A DNA stretch of 64,000 nt. It comes from CAVSRC01 sp963743015. GTDB lineage: Bacteria > Pseudomonadota > Alphaproteobacteria > Rhizobiales > Kaistiaceae. A program made the translations under genes and the position numbers. Shown in pieces: positions 53,335-61,653 of the stretch. The stretch is from the NCBI GenBank assembly GCA_963743015.1, contig CAVUOD010000016.1, positions 1 to 64,000 of the forward strand. The letters are read 5' to 3'. Position 1 is the stretch's first letter, and each line of letters starts with the position of its first letter. The notes under the pieces are model-generated. The model was not told where the DNA came from. It searched no databases and saw only the letters and a program-made list of their open reading frames with translations.

Positions 53335-54342
53335 TTATTTGGCCGCGTTGACGAAGGCCGGATCGATCATCTGCTCCGGCGTGACGTCGCCCTGCAGCAG
53401 CCCGGCGTTCTTCGCCGCCGCCTCGACGTCGACGAAGATCTTGGTCGTGAAGTCGCCGGTCAGCGCGGTCTTGTTGTCGGCAAGCGAATAGTAGCGCACA
53501 CCGTCAAACGCGGTGTTGAGCTCGTCGACGCTCGAACCGACGGCCTTCGAGATGATCGCGCGCGCGCCGGCCGTGTCGGCATTGTAGCTATCGACGGCGG
53601 CTGCCCAGCTCTTGACCATGGCGAGGATCTGGCCGGGACGGGACTTGATGACGTCGTCGCGCACAACCAGCACGTCGCTGATGAGACCGGGGTCCTCGCT
53701 GGCCGGGAAGATTTCCTTGACGTCCTTGTCCTGAGCCATGGCGGCGGTGAGATAGGGCTCATAGGTGACTGCGACAGGAACCCGGCCGGCGATCAGCGCG
53801 CTGCCGGCGTCGGAGGCGGGCATGGGCACGGGCTTAACGTCGTCGATCGACATGCCGTTCTTGGCGAGGGCGTATTTGAGCAGAATGTCGCTGGTGGTCC
53901 CCTCCTCAAAGGCGACCTGCTTGCCTTTGAGGTCGGTGATCTTGTCGATCCCCTTGCCGGCGATGATGGCGTCGGCCTTCATGCTGACGTCGAGCAGCAG
54001 CACGATCTTGACCGGAAGTCCGGCAGCAACCATGCCCATCGCCGTGTGGGTGGCGACGTTGGCGGCGTCGAGCTGCCCGCTTGCCAGGGCGGCGTTGATG
54101 TCCTTGTCCTCGGAGAAGTTGACGATCTGCACATCCTTCAGACCGTTCTCAGCGAACAGGCCCTTTTCCTGGGCGACGTACCACTGGCCGTAGCCGAGCC
54201 ACGGCTCGATGCCCATCTTGAAGCTGCCCGCCTCCGGCGTGGCAGGGATGGCGCTATCGGCGGCTTGTGCCGCCGATACGGCGCTCAGGCCAACCACGAC
54301 CCCAAGAAGCGGGCCGAAAAACCTCGTCGCTAGATTCTTCAT
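53335..54342 (-). CDS. NitT/TauT-type ABC substrate-binding protein, second system
   Basis: 335 residues, Sec signal (GPLLGVVVGLSAVSAAQAA). The mature start FKMGIEPWLGYGQWYVAQEK and LDAANVATHTAMGMVAAG, then GKQVAFEEGTTSDILLKYAL, follow the NMT1/TauA fold. The PWxGYGxWYxA pattern marks a group distinct from TauA or SsuA. It may bring in a small organic sulfonate, amine or histidine-like ligand for the catabolic genes nearby; an operator-like site 165-185 bases upstream could place it under HutC control. Confidence 0.9.
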   Translation of the reverse strand: MKNLATRFFGPLLGVVVGLSAVSAAQAADSAIPATPEAGSFKMGIEPWLGYGQWYVAQEKGLFAENGLKDVQIVNFSEDKDINAALASGQLDAANVATHTAMGMVAAGLPVKIVLLLDVSMKADAIIAGKGIDKITDLKGKQVAFEEGTTSDILLKYALAKNGMSIDDVKPVPMPASDAGSALIAGRVPVAVTYEPYLTAAMAQDKDVKEIFPASEDPGLISDVLVVRDDVIKSRPGQILAMVKSWAAAVDSYNADTAGARAIISKAVGSSVDELNTAFDGVRYYSLADNKTALTGDFTTKIFVDVEAAAKNAGLLQGDVTPEQMIDPAFVNAAK

Positions 54343-54719
54343 CTGTGTGATCCCTCTGGTTTTGATCGAGAGCCCTGACGGCGATCGCAGTAAAAGAAGT
54401 GATTATCCGGCCTTCTTTGCCGCAGTCTCAGGGCGCGGTTCGACAGCGACCGCATTCTTGGCACGAAACAGTCTCCGCGCCAGCGTGACATGCTGTCAAG
54501 AGAAAATATATACATGGCTATACAAGTTCAGATGGTGGCGTTGCGCACCTGGTCACCGCCAGGCGCAAGTCCGATGGCCCCTGATAAGCTCCTGATTCCG
54601 CTGCCATAAAGGCGGACGCGCCAGCTTCGGCCGGACGGCGATGCACGCATGCCGCAGGGCCGCTGCACAGAATCGCGTCACGCGCGCCGAGATAATGGGC
54701 GCCGGACCCGCGCACCGGC
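54343..54719. other. Control region upstream of the second NitT/TauT operon
   Basis: 377 bases between the GntR/HutC gene end and the binding-protein start. It holds an AT-rich operator-like site at 54507-54526 in otherwise GC-rich DNA; open frames here are not conserved. Confidence 0.45.
54507..54526 (-). promoter_or_regulatory. HutC-like operator (two TATACAxG half-sites)
   Basis: On the minus strand the site reads CTTGTATAGCCATGTATATA: two TGTATA half-sites in the same direction, with TATACAAG and TATACATG seen on the plus strand. It resembles the palindrome TGTATATACA before the HisD-like gene. It lies about 165 bases upstream of the binding-protein ATG. Binding by the HutC-like protein encoded next door is inferred. 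Confidence 0.5.
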
Positions 54720-55451
54720 TCACAGGCCCTTCGCCGGGGAGTAGCGGCTCGCCAGCGAATAGCGGCTGCCGACATAGGTGAGATAGCTGACGGTGGCGAT
54801 CACCGCGCCGGTCCAGGTCCGTCGGCGCAGGAGCAGGCAGCACGCACCCGGCTCGATCCCGAGTTGCCCGGCGGCGACCGCGTCGGCGGGAATGGCCGAG
54901 ATGGTGTGCTCGACCTCGGTGACCGGGGTCTTCTGCATGAGGTAGTCGTAGGTCGTGGTCGTCGAGAAGTCCTGCCGATCGTAATCGGCGACGAGATCGG
55001 GATTGACGAAGCGCTCCTCGATCTGCACCGCGATATCGTTTTCGAAGTGGACGATGACCGAGTGATAGAGAGGGTGTCGCCCGGCCATTTCGAAGGAGGC
55101 GAGAAGGTCGCGGGTCGCGGGAATCTTCTCAAGGACGAGAACTTCTGACCGGTGGACGTGTCCGCGCGCGACGATCTCGGCGGCGATGTTGTTGATCTCG
55201 ATGAGAGCCGACTGCGGGCGCGCTTGGGCGACGAACGTGCCGACGCCCTGAATCCTGGTGAGAAAGCCGGCGGTGGTCAGTTCCCGCAAGGCGCGGTTCA
55301 CGGTCATGCGCGAAACGCCGAGCGAGGCAACCATGTCGTTTTCGGACGGCAGTTTCTCGTCAGTCTTCCACCGGCCCTTGCTGATGTTGGTCAGGACGTA
55401 GTCCTTGACCTTCTCGTACAAAGGTCCCGCAGTTCCCGACAATTCGCTCAT
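54720..55451 (-). CDS. hutC: GntR-family regulator, HutC-like (UTRA domain)
   Basis: 243 residues. Winged helix-turn-helix at about 10-75 (LPSENDMVASLGVSRMTVNR, ALRELTTAGFLTRIQGVGTF), then a UTRA ligand domain with EINNIAAEIVARGHVHRSEV, YHSVIVHFENDIAVQIEERF and CCLLLRRRTWTG. These blocks match the histidine-utilisation repressor HutC, whose inducer is urocanate. ATG 55451 is the conserved start; the larger frame that joins it to the alcohol dehydrogenase arises only from the frameshift there. Proximity to hutU, hutG and hutH supports the name. Confidence 0.85.
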   Translation of the reverse strand: MSELSGTAGPLYEKVKDYVLTNISKGRWKTDEKLPSENDMVASLGVSRMTVNRALRELTTAGFLTRIQGVGTFVAQARPQSALIEINNIAAEIVARGHVHRSEVLVLEKIPATRDLLASFEMAGRHPLYHSVIVHFENDIAVQIEERFVNPDLVADYDRQDFSTTTTYDYLMQKTPVTEVEHTISAIPADAVAAGQLGIEPGACCLLLRRRTWTGAVIATVSYLTYVGSRYSLASRYSPAKGL

Positions 55452-55501
55452 CGTTTCGCTGTTCCCTTGTGACGCCGGTGTCGATCGTTTCCGCCGTACC
55501 G

Positions 55502-56492
55502 CTATCCAGGCAGCACGAGAACCTTCTGGACGTTCAATTCGCCCGCCGACAGCCTTTCGTAGGTGCGCGGGATTTCGTCCAGCGTGATGTGGGCAACGGG
55601 CAGCCTGCCGCAGCAAAGGCGCCATGGCCGGCAACAGCCGCGTTGCGTCTTCGAGCTCGGTGTTGAATGCGGCGCAGCCGGCCAAGGTGAGACCACCCTC
55701 GACAATGGCGTTGATGTCGATCGCGATCTCGCCCCGGTAGAGGCCGACGACGGCCATGTGCCCGCCGCGGCGGATGGCCCCAAGTCCGACGGCCAGAGCC
55801 GCCGGGGCGCCGGTGGTGTCGACATAGCCGTCGACCTTGTCGGTGCCGGCCGGATCGAAGGGTTCGGCGCCGAAGGCGGCCGAGATCGCATCGCGGCGGG
55901 CGATATTGACGTCGTTGAGGCGAATTCGGGCATAGCCCTTGTGGGCCAAAACCGCGGTCACCAGTGCGCCGATGGTGCCGGCGCCACCGACCAGCACGCT
56001 GGCATCCGGGGCCAGGCCCAGGCGGTTGACGGCATGCAGTGCCACGGCCAGGGGTTCGGCCAGGGCGGCGATGTCGCGCGCCAGCGCCTGGTCCGGCAAT
56101 CTGACGAGTTGATGTTCGGGCTGGACCGAGAAGGCGGCAAAGCCGCCGTCATTGACCTCACCGACAAAGCCCATTTGCCGGCAGAGATAGCCCTCGCCAC
56201 GCATGCAGGCCGGGCAATGGCCGCAGGGCACGCGGCTGTCGGCCACCACCCGGTCGCCGGGCCTGAGCGTTTTCACGCCATCGCCGACCGCTTCCACGCT
56301 GGCGACGAATTCGTGGCCGGGTATGGAGGGGCTCCGCGAAATCCACATGCCGGTGTGGAAATTGTGCAGGTCGGACCCGCAAATGCCGGCCGCCTCGACC
56401 CTGAGCAGGACCTCGTCACCCTGCGGTGCGGCAGGGGCGGACACCTCCTCCACCCGTATGTCGTTGACGCCGTAGAGCCGCGCGGCGCGCAT
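55502..56492 (-). pseudogene. Zinc-dependent alcohol dehydrogenase (MDR), frameshifted near 55601-55615
   Basis: About 329 residues when one base is removed. Catalytic zinc ligands lie in AAGICGSDLHNF and IPGHEFVASVEAVG, structural zinc cysteines in CGHCPACMRGEGYLC, and the nucleotide fold has VLVGGAGTIGALV. The frame breaks after LLPAMAPLLR; the true end (RLPVAHITLDEIPRTYERL to VLVLPG) is in the next frame and stops at 55502. Uncorrected, it reads into the hutC gene as a false fusion. The ATG overlaps the HisD-like stop (TGATG). Sorbitol/threonine-dehydrogenase-like; the substrate is probably a diol or amino alcohol. Confidence 0.85.
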
Positions 56493-57817
56493 CACTCCGC
56501 AAACGCCTTGTCGCGCATGGCGGAGACGGCGTTGGCGTGCGCGTCGAAGCCTTCATAGACGGCAAAATCGTGGACGTAGGGCGCGAGCAGGTCGTGGCCC
56601 TTCCTGGTGACATGGCCGATCGAGGTCGCCTTGAGATAGTCGTGGACGCTCAAGGGGGAATGGGTCATCGCCGTCGCATTGGTGGGCAGCACGGCATTGG
56701 GCCCCAGCGTGTAGTTGCCGATCGAGATCGCCATGTGCTCGCCGAGCAGGATCTCGCCGGCATTGCGCAGCCGGCCGAGATAGTCATAGGGGCTCTTGGC
56801 ATGCACCTGCAGGTGCTCGGGGGCATAGTCGTTGGTGAAGGCGATGGCCGCGTCGATCGTGTCGGCGAGGATCACGCCGCCGCGCGGACCGCACAGCACC
56901 GCGGAGGAAAAGCCGACGCGCTGCTCACCCATCTGCTTCCAGTAGCCGGGAATGGCGGCGATGGCATCTTCGGCGACCGTCCTGGAGTTGGTGACCAGAT
57001 AGGCGGAGCTGTCGGCGCCGTGTTCGGATTCGATGAGGAGATCGAGTGCGGCGACACGGCCGTTGGCCGTCTCGTCGGCGAGAACGATCGATTCGCTCGG
57101 CCCCGCCGGCGTGCCGACGGCAAGGCGATCCGACAGAAGGCGCTTGGCGGCAACCACCCACGGGCTGCCCGGGCCGACGAGCTTGAGGCAGCGCGGCACG
57201 GTCTCGGTGCCATAGGCAACCGCCGCGACACCCTGGGCGCCGCCGCATTTGTAGACCTTCTTCACCCCGGCGATGGAGGCGGCGACGAGCGTGGCATCGT
57301 CGATGCGGCCGTCCGGGCCGGGCGGCGTGATGATCACCGGATTGGGAACACCGGCGACAACGGCCGGGATCGCGGTCATCATGACGACGCTGGGGAACGA
57401 GCCCTTGCCGCGCGGCACGTAGCAGGCGACGGATTCGATCGGCTCATATTTCTCGCCGGCAAAGACGCCGGGATGCATCTCCTTCATCCACATCTGTTGC
57501 GGCATCTGCGCCTGATGGAAGCGACGGACATTGTCCGAGCAGAACTCGAGAACCTCGATCATCCGCTTGTCGACGGCCTTGAAGGCAGCATCGAAATCGT
57601 CTTCCGTGGCGGCGATGCTGTCGGCGGAGACCGGCGACTTGTCGAATTCCCGGGCAAAGCGGGCAAGGGCGGCGTCGCCCTCGCGGCGCACGGCTTCGAT
57701 GATCGGCTTTACCTTCTCCAGGAAGGGCGTCAGATCGCTCTCGGTTCGCTTGAGCAGTTCGGCCCGCGCATCAGCAGAGAGTTCGGAGAGGATGTGGAAG
57801 GAAATCTTGTCGGTCAC
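56492..57817 (-). CDS. Histidinol dehydrogenase (HisD) paralogue with altered metal site
   Basis: 441 residues, HisD fold. The catalytic Glu334-His335 pair (YAPEHLQ) is intact. Against E. coli HisD, the zinc ligand Gln259 aligns with Glu263 (LLIESEHG), His262 with His266, Asp360 with Asn368 (SIGNYTLGPN) and His419 with His427 (FDAHANAV), so two of four ligands are changed. This argues against biosynthetic HisD. Related enzymes include HpsN, which oxidises sulfopropanediol to sulfolactate. GTG 57817 has GGAG eight bases before it. Neighbours are a zinc ADH, an SDR and hut genes. Confidence 0.85.
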   Translation of the reverse strand: MTDKISFHILSELSADARAELLKRTESDLTPFLEKVKPIIEAVRREGDAALARFAREFDKSPVSADSIAATEDDFDAAFKAVDKRMIEVLEFCSDNVRRFHQAQMPQQMWMKEMHPGVFAGEKYEPIESVACYVPRGKGSFPSVVMMTAIPAVVAGVPNPVIITPPGPDGRIDDATLVAASIAGVKKVYKCGGAQGVAAVAYGTETVPRCLKLVGPGSPWVVAAKRLLSDRLAVGTPAGPSESIVLADETANGRVAALDLLIESEHGADSSAYLVTNSRTVAEDAIAAIPGYWKQMGEQRVGFSSAVLCGPRGGVILADTIDAAIAFTNDYAPEHLQVHAKSPYDYLGRLRNAGEILLGEHMAISIGNYTLGPNAVLPTNATAMTHSPLSVHDYLKATSIGHVTRKGHDLLAPYVHDFAVYEGFDAHANAVSAMRDKAFAE

Positions 57818-58015
57818 GGCGCGCTCCGATCGGTTGTCCGGATTCGACAGAAGGCCACGCCCCCGCCCGGCCAGTCGAGCCGTCGGATCGCGATCGGCCC
57901 TGGCGAAATGCAGTCCAGACGCATGCATTCACAGGACGGTTCGGACTCCGGTCGCGATCCTTGTCGTTCCAGCGATCCGGCGAGAGTGCCAGCGGGCAAA
58001 AAGCTTGTCAACTCG

Positions 58016-58025
58016 TGTATATACA
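58016..58025 (-). promoter_or_regulatory. HutC-like operator palindrome TGTATATACA upstream of the HisD-like gene
   Basis: A perfect 10-base palindrome, TGTATATACA, extended on the minus strand to CTTGTATATACACG, lies about 200 bases upstream of the HisD-like gene. The sequence is the type described for HutC operators. TTGACA follows closely on the minus strand (58011-58006) but no good -10 was found 17 bases on. Binding is inferred. Confidence 0.65.
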
Positions 58026-58098
58026 AGCTTCGTTGCATCGACTCCCGCCGACCCACACCGCTATCGCCTGCCCATGACGGGGCGCGGTCGGTGGCCGC

Positions 58099-59040
58099 CT
58101 AGCTGTCGTTGCCAAGGACTTTGTTCAGCCTGAAGGCGGGTGGCTTTGCCTTGAGGGCTGAGTGCGGCCTGTGGTGATTGTACCAGTGCAGCCAACTTGG
58201 CATGTCGGCAGCGCGCTCGGCGGATTGAGCATAGGGCCTGGCGTAGAGCCATTCGCGCAGGGCGGTCTGGATGAAGCGCTCGGCCTTGCCGTTGGTTCGC
58301 GGCCGGTAGGGTCTGGTGGTGATGTGGCGCGCGCCGATCTGCGCCAATGTGGCCTTGTAGGCGCGGCTGTTGGTGTAGGCGAAGGCGTTGTCGGTCATGA
58401 CCCGGCGGACGGTCACGCCGTTGGCGGCGAACCATTGGCTGGCGCGGGCGAGGAAGCCGGCGCAGGCTTCACCGGTCTCGGCCGGCAGCAGCTCGGTGTA
58501 GGCCAGCCGCGAGCAGTCGTCGATGGCGACGTGGAGGTGCTCCCAGCCAAGCCCGCGCTTGCGTCTGGTTCGGTCGCCGGTGATGCGGTGGCCGAGGCCG
58601 TCGATGCGGCCGAGCTTCTTGGTGTCGATGTGGATCAACTCGCCTGGCTTGGCGCGCTCGTAGCGCACGACCTCGGGACGCTCATCGAGCTGCTTGAGGC
58701 GGCCGAGGCCGCGGCGGCGCAGGACAGCTCCGACGGTCGAGACCGGCAAACCGAGACGCCGAGCGATGCGCGGGCCACTCAGGCGCTGGCGCCGCAGTCC
58801 CTCGATCTGGGTGGTGACCGCAAGCGGGGTGCGGTGCGGTGATCGCAACGGCGTCGAGTGCCGATCATGCAGGGCCAGTTCGCCGCCCGACCGGTAGCGC
58901 GCCAGCCACTTGTAGGCCGTGCGCTCCGAAACGCCGGCAGCCAAGGCAGCCTGCGCTACCGGCCAGCCATCGCTGTTTATCCGCTCGACAAGAAGGGCTC
59001 GACCACGAACCGTCATGCGGGCATTCTTGTGGACGTTCAT
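58099..59040 (-). CDS. IS481-family transposase
   Basis: 313 residues. N-terminal helix-turn-helix part (VAQAALAAGVSERTAYKWLA, ATG start MNVHKNARMTV), second HTH (GPRIARRLGLPVSTVGAVLR), then the rve-type DDE core: IDTKKLGRI (Asp), VMTDNAFAYTNS (Asp) and TRPYRPRTNGKAERFIQTAL (Glu). Its stop codon TAG is supplied by the left CTAG target duplication, so the gene has no stop of its own inside the element. The frame is intact, so the element may be active. A longer ORF reading from 59955 is artefactual. Confidence 0.93.
   Translation of the reverse strand: MNVHKNARMTVRGRALLVERINSDGWPVAQAALAAGVSERTAYKWLARYRSGGELALHDRHSTPLRSPHRTPLAVTTQIEGLRRQRLSGPRIARRLGLPVSTVGAVLRRRGLGRLKQLDERPEVVRYERAKPGELIHIDTKKLGRIDGLGHRITGDRTRRKRGLGWEHLHVAIDDCSRLAYTELLPAETGEACAGFLARASQWFAANGVTVRRVMTDNAFAYTNSRAYKATLAQIGARHITTRPYRPRTNGKAERFIQTALREWLYARPYAQSAERAADMPSWLHWYNHHRPHSALKAKPPAFRLNKVLGNDS
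58103..58122 (+). repeat. Left terminal inverted repeat of the IS481 element
   Basis: Begins CTGTCGTTGCCAAGGAC. It matches the right end in inverted form with identity over the first ten bases and 16 of 20 overall. Confidence 0.8.
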
Positions 59041-59106
59041 CCGGGGCTCCACGAGAAGACTGTTTGGCTTCGCAACCACAGCCTTACTCCCAAGTCCCGG
59101 GTGAAC

Positions 59107-59126
59107 AACCTCCATAGCAACGACAG
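59107..59126 (-). repeat. Right terminal inverted repeat of the IS481 element
   Basis: Read inward on the minus strand it begins CTGTCGTTGCTATGGAGG, the inverted partner of the left end. Confidence 0.8.
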
Positions 59127-59903
59127 CTAGATCGCGGCGAGATAGCCGCCGTCGATGTAGATGATCTGTCCGGTGACATAGGCGGAGGCAGCGCTTGCCA
59201 GGAAGACCGAGACGCCGACCAGGTCCTCCAGATTGCCGAAGCGGGCCATGGGAATCTTGTCGAGCATTTTGGCCTGCCAATCGGCGCTCTGGTAGAAGAC
59301 GTCGGTCAGCTCGGTGCGGAAATAGCCAGGCCCGATGGCGTTGACGCGGATGCCGCGCGGTGACCATTCGGTGGAAAGGGCGCGCGTCATGCCCAGCATG
59401 CCGCTCTTCGACGCTGTGTAGGGCGTCGCGGTCGGCACGCCGACGGCCGAGGTGAGCGAGCCGAGATTGATGATGCTGCCCTGGCGGCCGGCGGCAAGCA
59501 GCGGCCTGGCGAAGCCCTGGGCGACAAAGAAGGCGCTCCTCAGGTTGAGGCCGACGATTTTGTCCCAGAGTTCCTCGCTGACGTCGACCGAGGGACAGAC
59601 GTCTTCCGTGCCGGCATTGTTGACGAGCACGTCGGGCGCGATCCCTGACCCGGCAATTTGCGCGAACAGATCGGCGATCGTGCCGCCATCCGACAGATCG
59701 GCATCGATGACATGACAGTCGCGCCCGAGCGCCTCGACCTGCTCGCGGGTCTCGGCGAGACCGGCGCTGGTTCGGGCAACGGCGACGATATCGGCGCCCG
59801 CCCCGGCGAGACCGACGGCAATCGCCTGGCCGATGCCGCGGCTGGCGCCGGTGACCAGGGCACACCTGCCCTCCAATGAAAATTGTGCGATGCCGTCCGT
59901 CAT
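59127..59903 (-). CDS. SDR-family oxidoreductase
   Basis: 258 residues. TGASRGIG (17-24), NNAG (VLVNNAGTED), and the Tyr/Lys of YTASKSG are present, and the C-terminus has IIYIDGGYL. ATG 59903 is preferred; the frame is open to 59963 but family homology starts at MTDGIAQFSLEG. The stop TAG lies in the CTAG duplicated by the IS, so the protein is unaltered by the insertion. It may be co-transcribed with hutU, which starts 74 bases upstream. With the HisD-like and Zn-ADH genes it parallels the HpsO/HpsN/HpsP dehydrogenase set. Confidence 0.88.
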   Translation of the reverse strand: MTDGIAQFSLEGRCALVTGASRGIGQAIAVGLAGAGADIVAVARTSAGLAETREQVEALGRDCHVIDADLSDGGTIADLFAQIAGSGIAPDVLVNNAGTEDVCPSVDVSEELWDKIVGLNLRSAFFVAQGFARPLLAAGRQGSIINLGSLTSAVGVPTATPYTASKSGMLGMTRALSTEWSPRGIRVNAIGPGYFRTELTDVFYQSADWQAKMLDKIPMARFGNLEDLVGVSVFLASAASAYVTGQIIYIDGGYLAAI

Positions 59904-59976
59904 CCTGCGTCCCTTGCGTGCCATGCCGCGCGTGCGGTGCGCGGCTCCTGACCATATCGCCAAGCCACGCGACCCG

Positions 59977-61653
59977 TCACGAATCCGATTGGAGGGCCGG
60001 CAGGTTCAATCCGTTTTCGCGTGCGCAGGCGATGGCGTCCTCGTAGCCGGCATCGGCATGGCGCATGACGCCGGTCGCCGGATCGTTCCACAAGACGCGT
60101 TCGAGCCGCCGCGCGGCCGCGTCCGTCCCGTCGGCGCAGATGACCATGCCGGCATGCTGCGAGAAGCCCATGCCGACGCCGCCACCGTGATGCAGCGAGA
60201 CCCAGGTCGCGCCGGAGGCGGTGTTGAGCAGTGCGTTGAGCAGCGGCCAGTCGGAGACGGCGTCGGAGCCGTCCTTCATGGCCTCGGTTTCGCGGTTGGG
60301 CGAGGCGACCGAGCCGGAATCCAGGTGGTCGCGTCCGATGACCACCGGTGCCGACAATTCGCCGCTGCGCACCATCTCGTTGAAGGCGAGGCCGAGCCGG
60401 TGGCGTTTGCCCAGCCCGACCCAGCAGATACGCGCCGGCAGGCCCTGAAAGGCGATGCGTTCGCGCGCCATGTCGAGCCATTGATGCAGGTGCTGGTCGT
60501 CGGGAATGACCTCTTTGACCTTCCGATCGGTCTTGTAGATGTCTTCAGGATCGCCGGAGAGCGCCGCCCAGCGGAACGGGCCGACGCCGCGGCAGAAGAG
60601 CGGGCGGATATAGGCCGGGACGAAGCCGGGAAAGGCGAAGGCGTCGGCGAAGCCCTCGTCGCGCGCGACCTGGCGGATATTGTTGCCGTAATCGAGCGTC
60701 GGGATGCCGCGGTTCCAGAAGGCGACCATCGCCTCGACATGCACCCGCATGGAGGCACGCGCCGCCCGCTCCACCGCCCCGGGATCGGTTTCGCGCCTGG
60801 CGCGCCATTCGGCCAGGGTCCAGCCCTGCGGCAGATAGCCGTTGAGCGGATCATGGGCGGACGTCTGGTCGGTGACGATGTCGGGCCGGACATTGCGACG
60901 GACGAGTTCGGGATAGACGTCGGCCGCATTGCCGAGAAGGCCGACCGACTTGGCCGCGCCCGCCCTGGTCCATGTCTCGATCATGGCCAGCGCCTCGTCG
61001 AGGCTGTCGGTCTTCTCGTCGACATATCTGGTGCGCAGACGGAAATCGATCCGGTCGGGATCGCACTCGACCGCCAGACAGCAGGCGCCGGCGAAAGCCG
61101 CCGCCAGCGGCTGGGCGCCGCCCATGCCGCCGAGACCGGCGGTGAGGATCCATTTGCCCTTGAGATCGCCGCCATAGTGCTGGCGGCCGGCTTCGGCGAA
61201 GGTCTCGTAGGTTCCCTGCACGATGCCTTGCGAGCCGATATAGATCCACGAGCCGGCGGTCATCTGGCCATACATGGCCAGTCCCTTGCGATCGAGCTCG
61301 TTGAAATGATCCCAGGTCGCCCAGTGGGGAACGAGGTTGGAATTGGCGATCAGCACGCGCGGCGCATCGGCGTGGGTCCGGAACACGCCGACCGGCTTGC
61401 CCGACTGCACGAGAAGCGTCTCGTCGTCCTCGAGCGTCTTCAGCGTCGCGACGATCAGGTCGAAATCCTTCCAGGTGCGGGCGGCGCGGCCGATGCCGCC
61501 ATAGACCACCAGCTCGTGCGGGTTCTCGGCGACGTCGGGGTGCAGATTGTTCATCAGCATGCGCATGGGCGCTTCGGTCAGCCAGCTCTTGGCGGTGATC
61601 TCCGGGCCGGTCGGCGGGAAGACATCGCGGCTGTTTCTCCTCGGATCGCTCAT
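59977..61653 (-). CDS. hutU: Urocanate hydratase
   Basis: 558 residues, the family length. Urocanase converts urocanate to imidazolonepropionate with tightly bound NAD. Conserved blocks visible: YGGIGRAARTWKDFDLIV, LTAGLGGMGGAQPLAAAFAG (NAD-binding glycine-rich loop), TDQTSAHDPLNGYLPQGW and SLHHGGGVGMGFSQHAGMV. ATG 61653 overlaps the hutG stop as ATGA. Order on the minus strand is hutH-hutG-hutU. No hutI is in the window. Confidence 0.96.
   Translation of the reverse strand: MSDPRRNSRDVFPPTGPEITAKSWLTEAPMRMLMNNLHPDVAENPHELVVYGGIGRAARTWKDFDLIVATLKTLEDDETLLVQSGKPVGVFRTHADAPRVLIANSNLVPHWATWDHFNELDRKGLAMYGQMTAGSWIYIGSQGIVQGTYETFAEAGRQHYGGDLKGKWILTAGLGGMGGAQPLAAAFAGACCLAVECDPDRIDFRLRTRYVDEKTDSLDEALAMIETWTRAGAAKSVGLLGNAADVYPELVRRNVRPDIVTDQTSAHDPLNGYLPQGWTLAEWRARRETDPGAVERAARASMRVHVEAMVAFWNRGIPTLDYGNNIRQVARDEGFADAFAFPGFVPAYIRPLFCRGVGPFRWAALSGDPEDIYKTDRKVKEVIPDDQHLHQWLDMARERIAFQGLPARICWVGLGKRHRLGLAFNEMVRSGELSAPVVIGRDHLDSGSVASPNRETEAMKDGSDAVSDWPLLNALLNTASGATWVSLHHGGGVGMGFSQHAGMVICADGTDAAARRLERVLWNDPATGVMRHADAGYEDAIACARENGLNLPALQSDS

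Larger units (their letters stand above)
58099..59130 (-). mobile_element. IS481-family insertion sequence with CTAG target duplication
   Basis: The element spans 58103-59126 (1,024 bases) between two copies of CTAG (58099-58102 and 59127-59130). Terminal inverted repeats begin CTGTCGTTGC at both ends (58103-58112 and 59117-59126), and continue with mismatches for about 20 bases (16 of 20 matching). It carries one transposase. IS481-type elements are known to target CTAG. The insertion site is the stop codon of the SDR gene, which is kept by the duplicated CTAG. Confidence 0.88.

Noticed and set aside
51493..54333. 946-residue plus-strand ORF antisense to the second NitT/TauT operon
   Set aside because: Its residues are the mirror of three well-conserved ABC genes and show no domain; long antisense frames are common in GC-rich DNA.
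54720..56495. 591-residue apparent fusion of alcohol dehydrogenase and GntR regulator
   Set aside because: The dehydrogenase C-terminus is found in the next frame with its own stop at 55502, and the regulator has its own conserved start at 55451. The join is a frameshift artefact.
58006..58011. TTGACA as the -35 of a promoter for the HisD-like gene
   Set aside because: The hexamer is real, but the bases 16-18 further on do not form an acceptable -10, so it was not listed as a promoter.
58099..59955. 618-residue ORF joining transposase to upstream sequence
   Set aside because: The upstream half is a shadow frame of the SDR gene; the transposase homology starts at the ATG at 59040.
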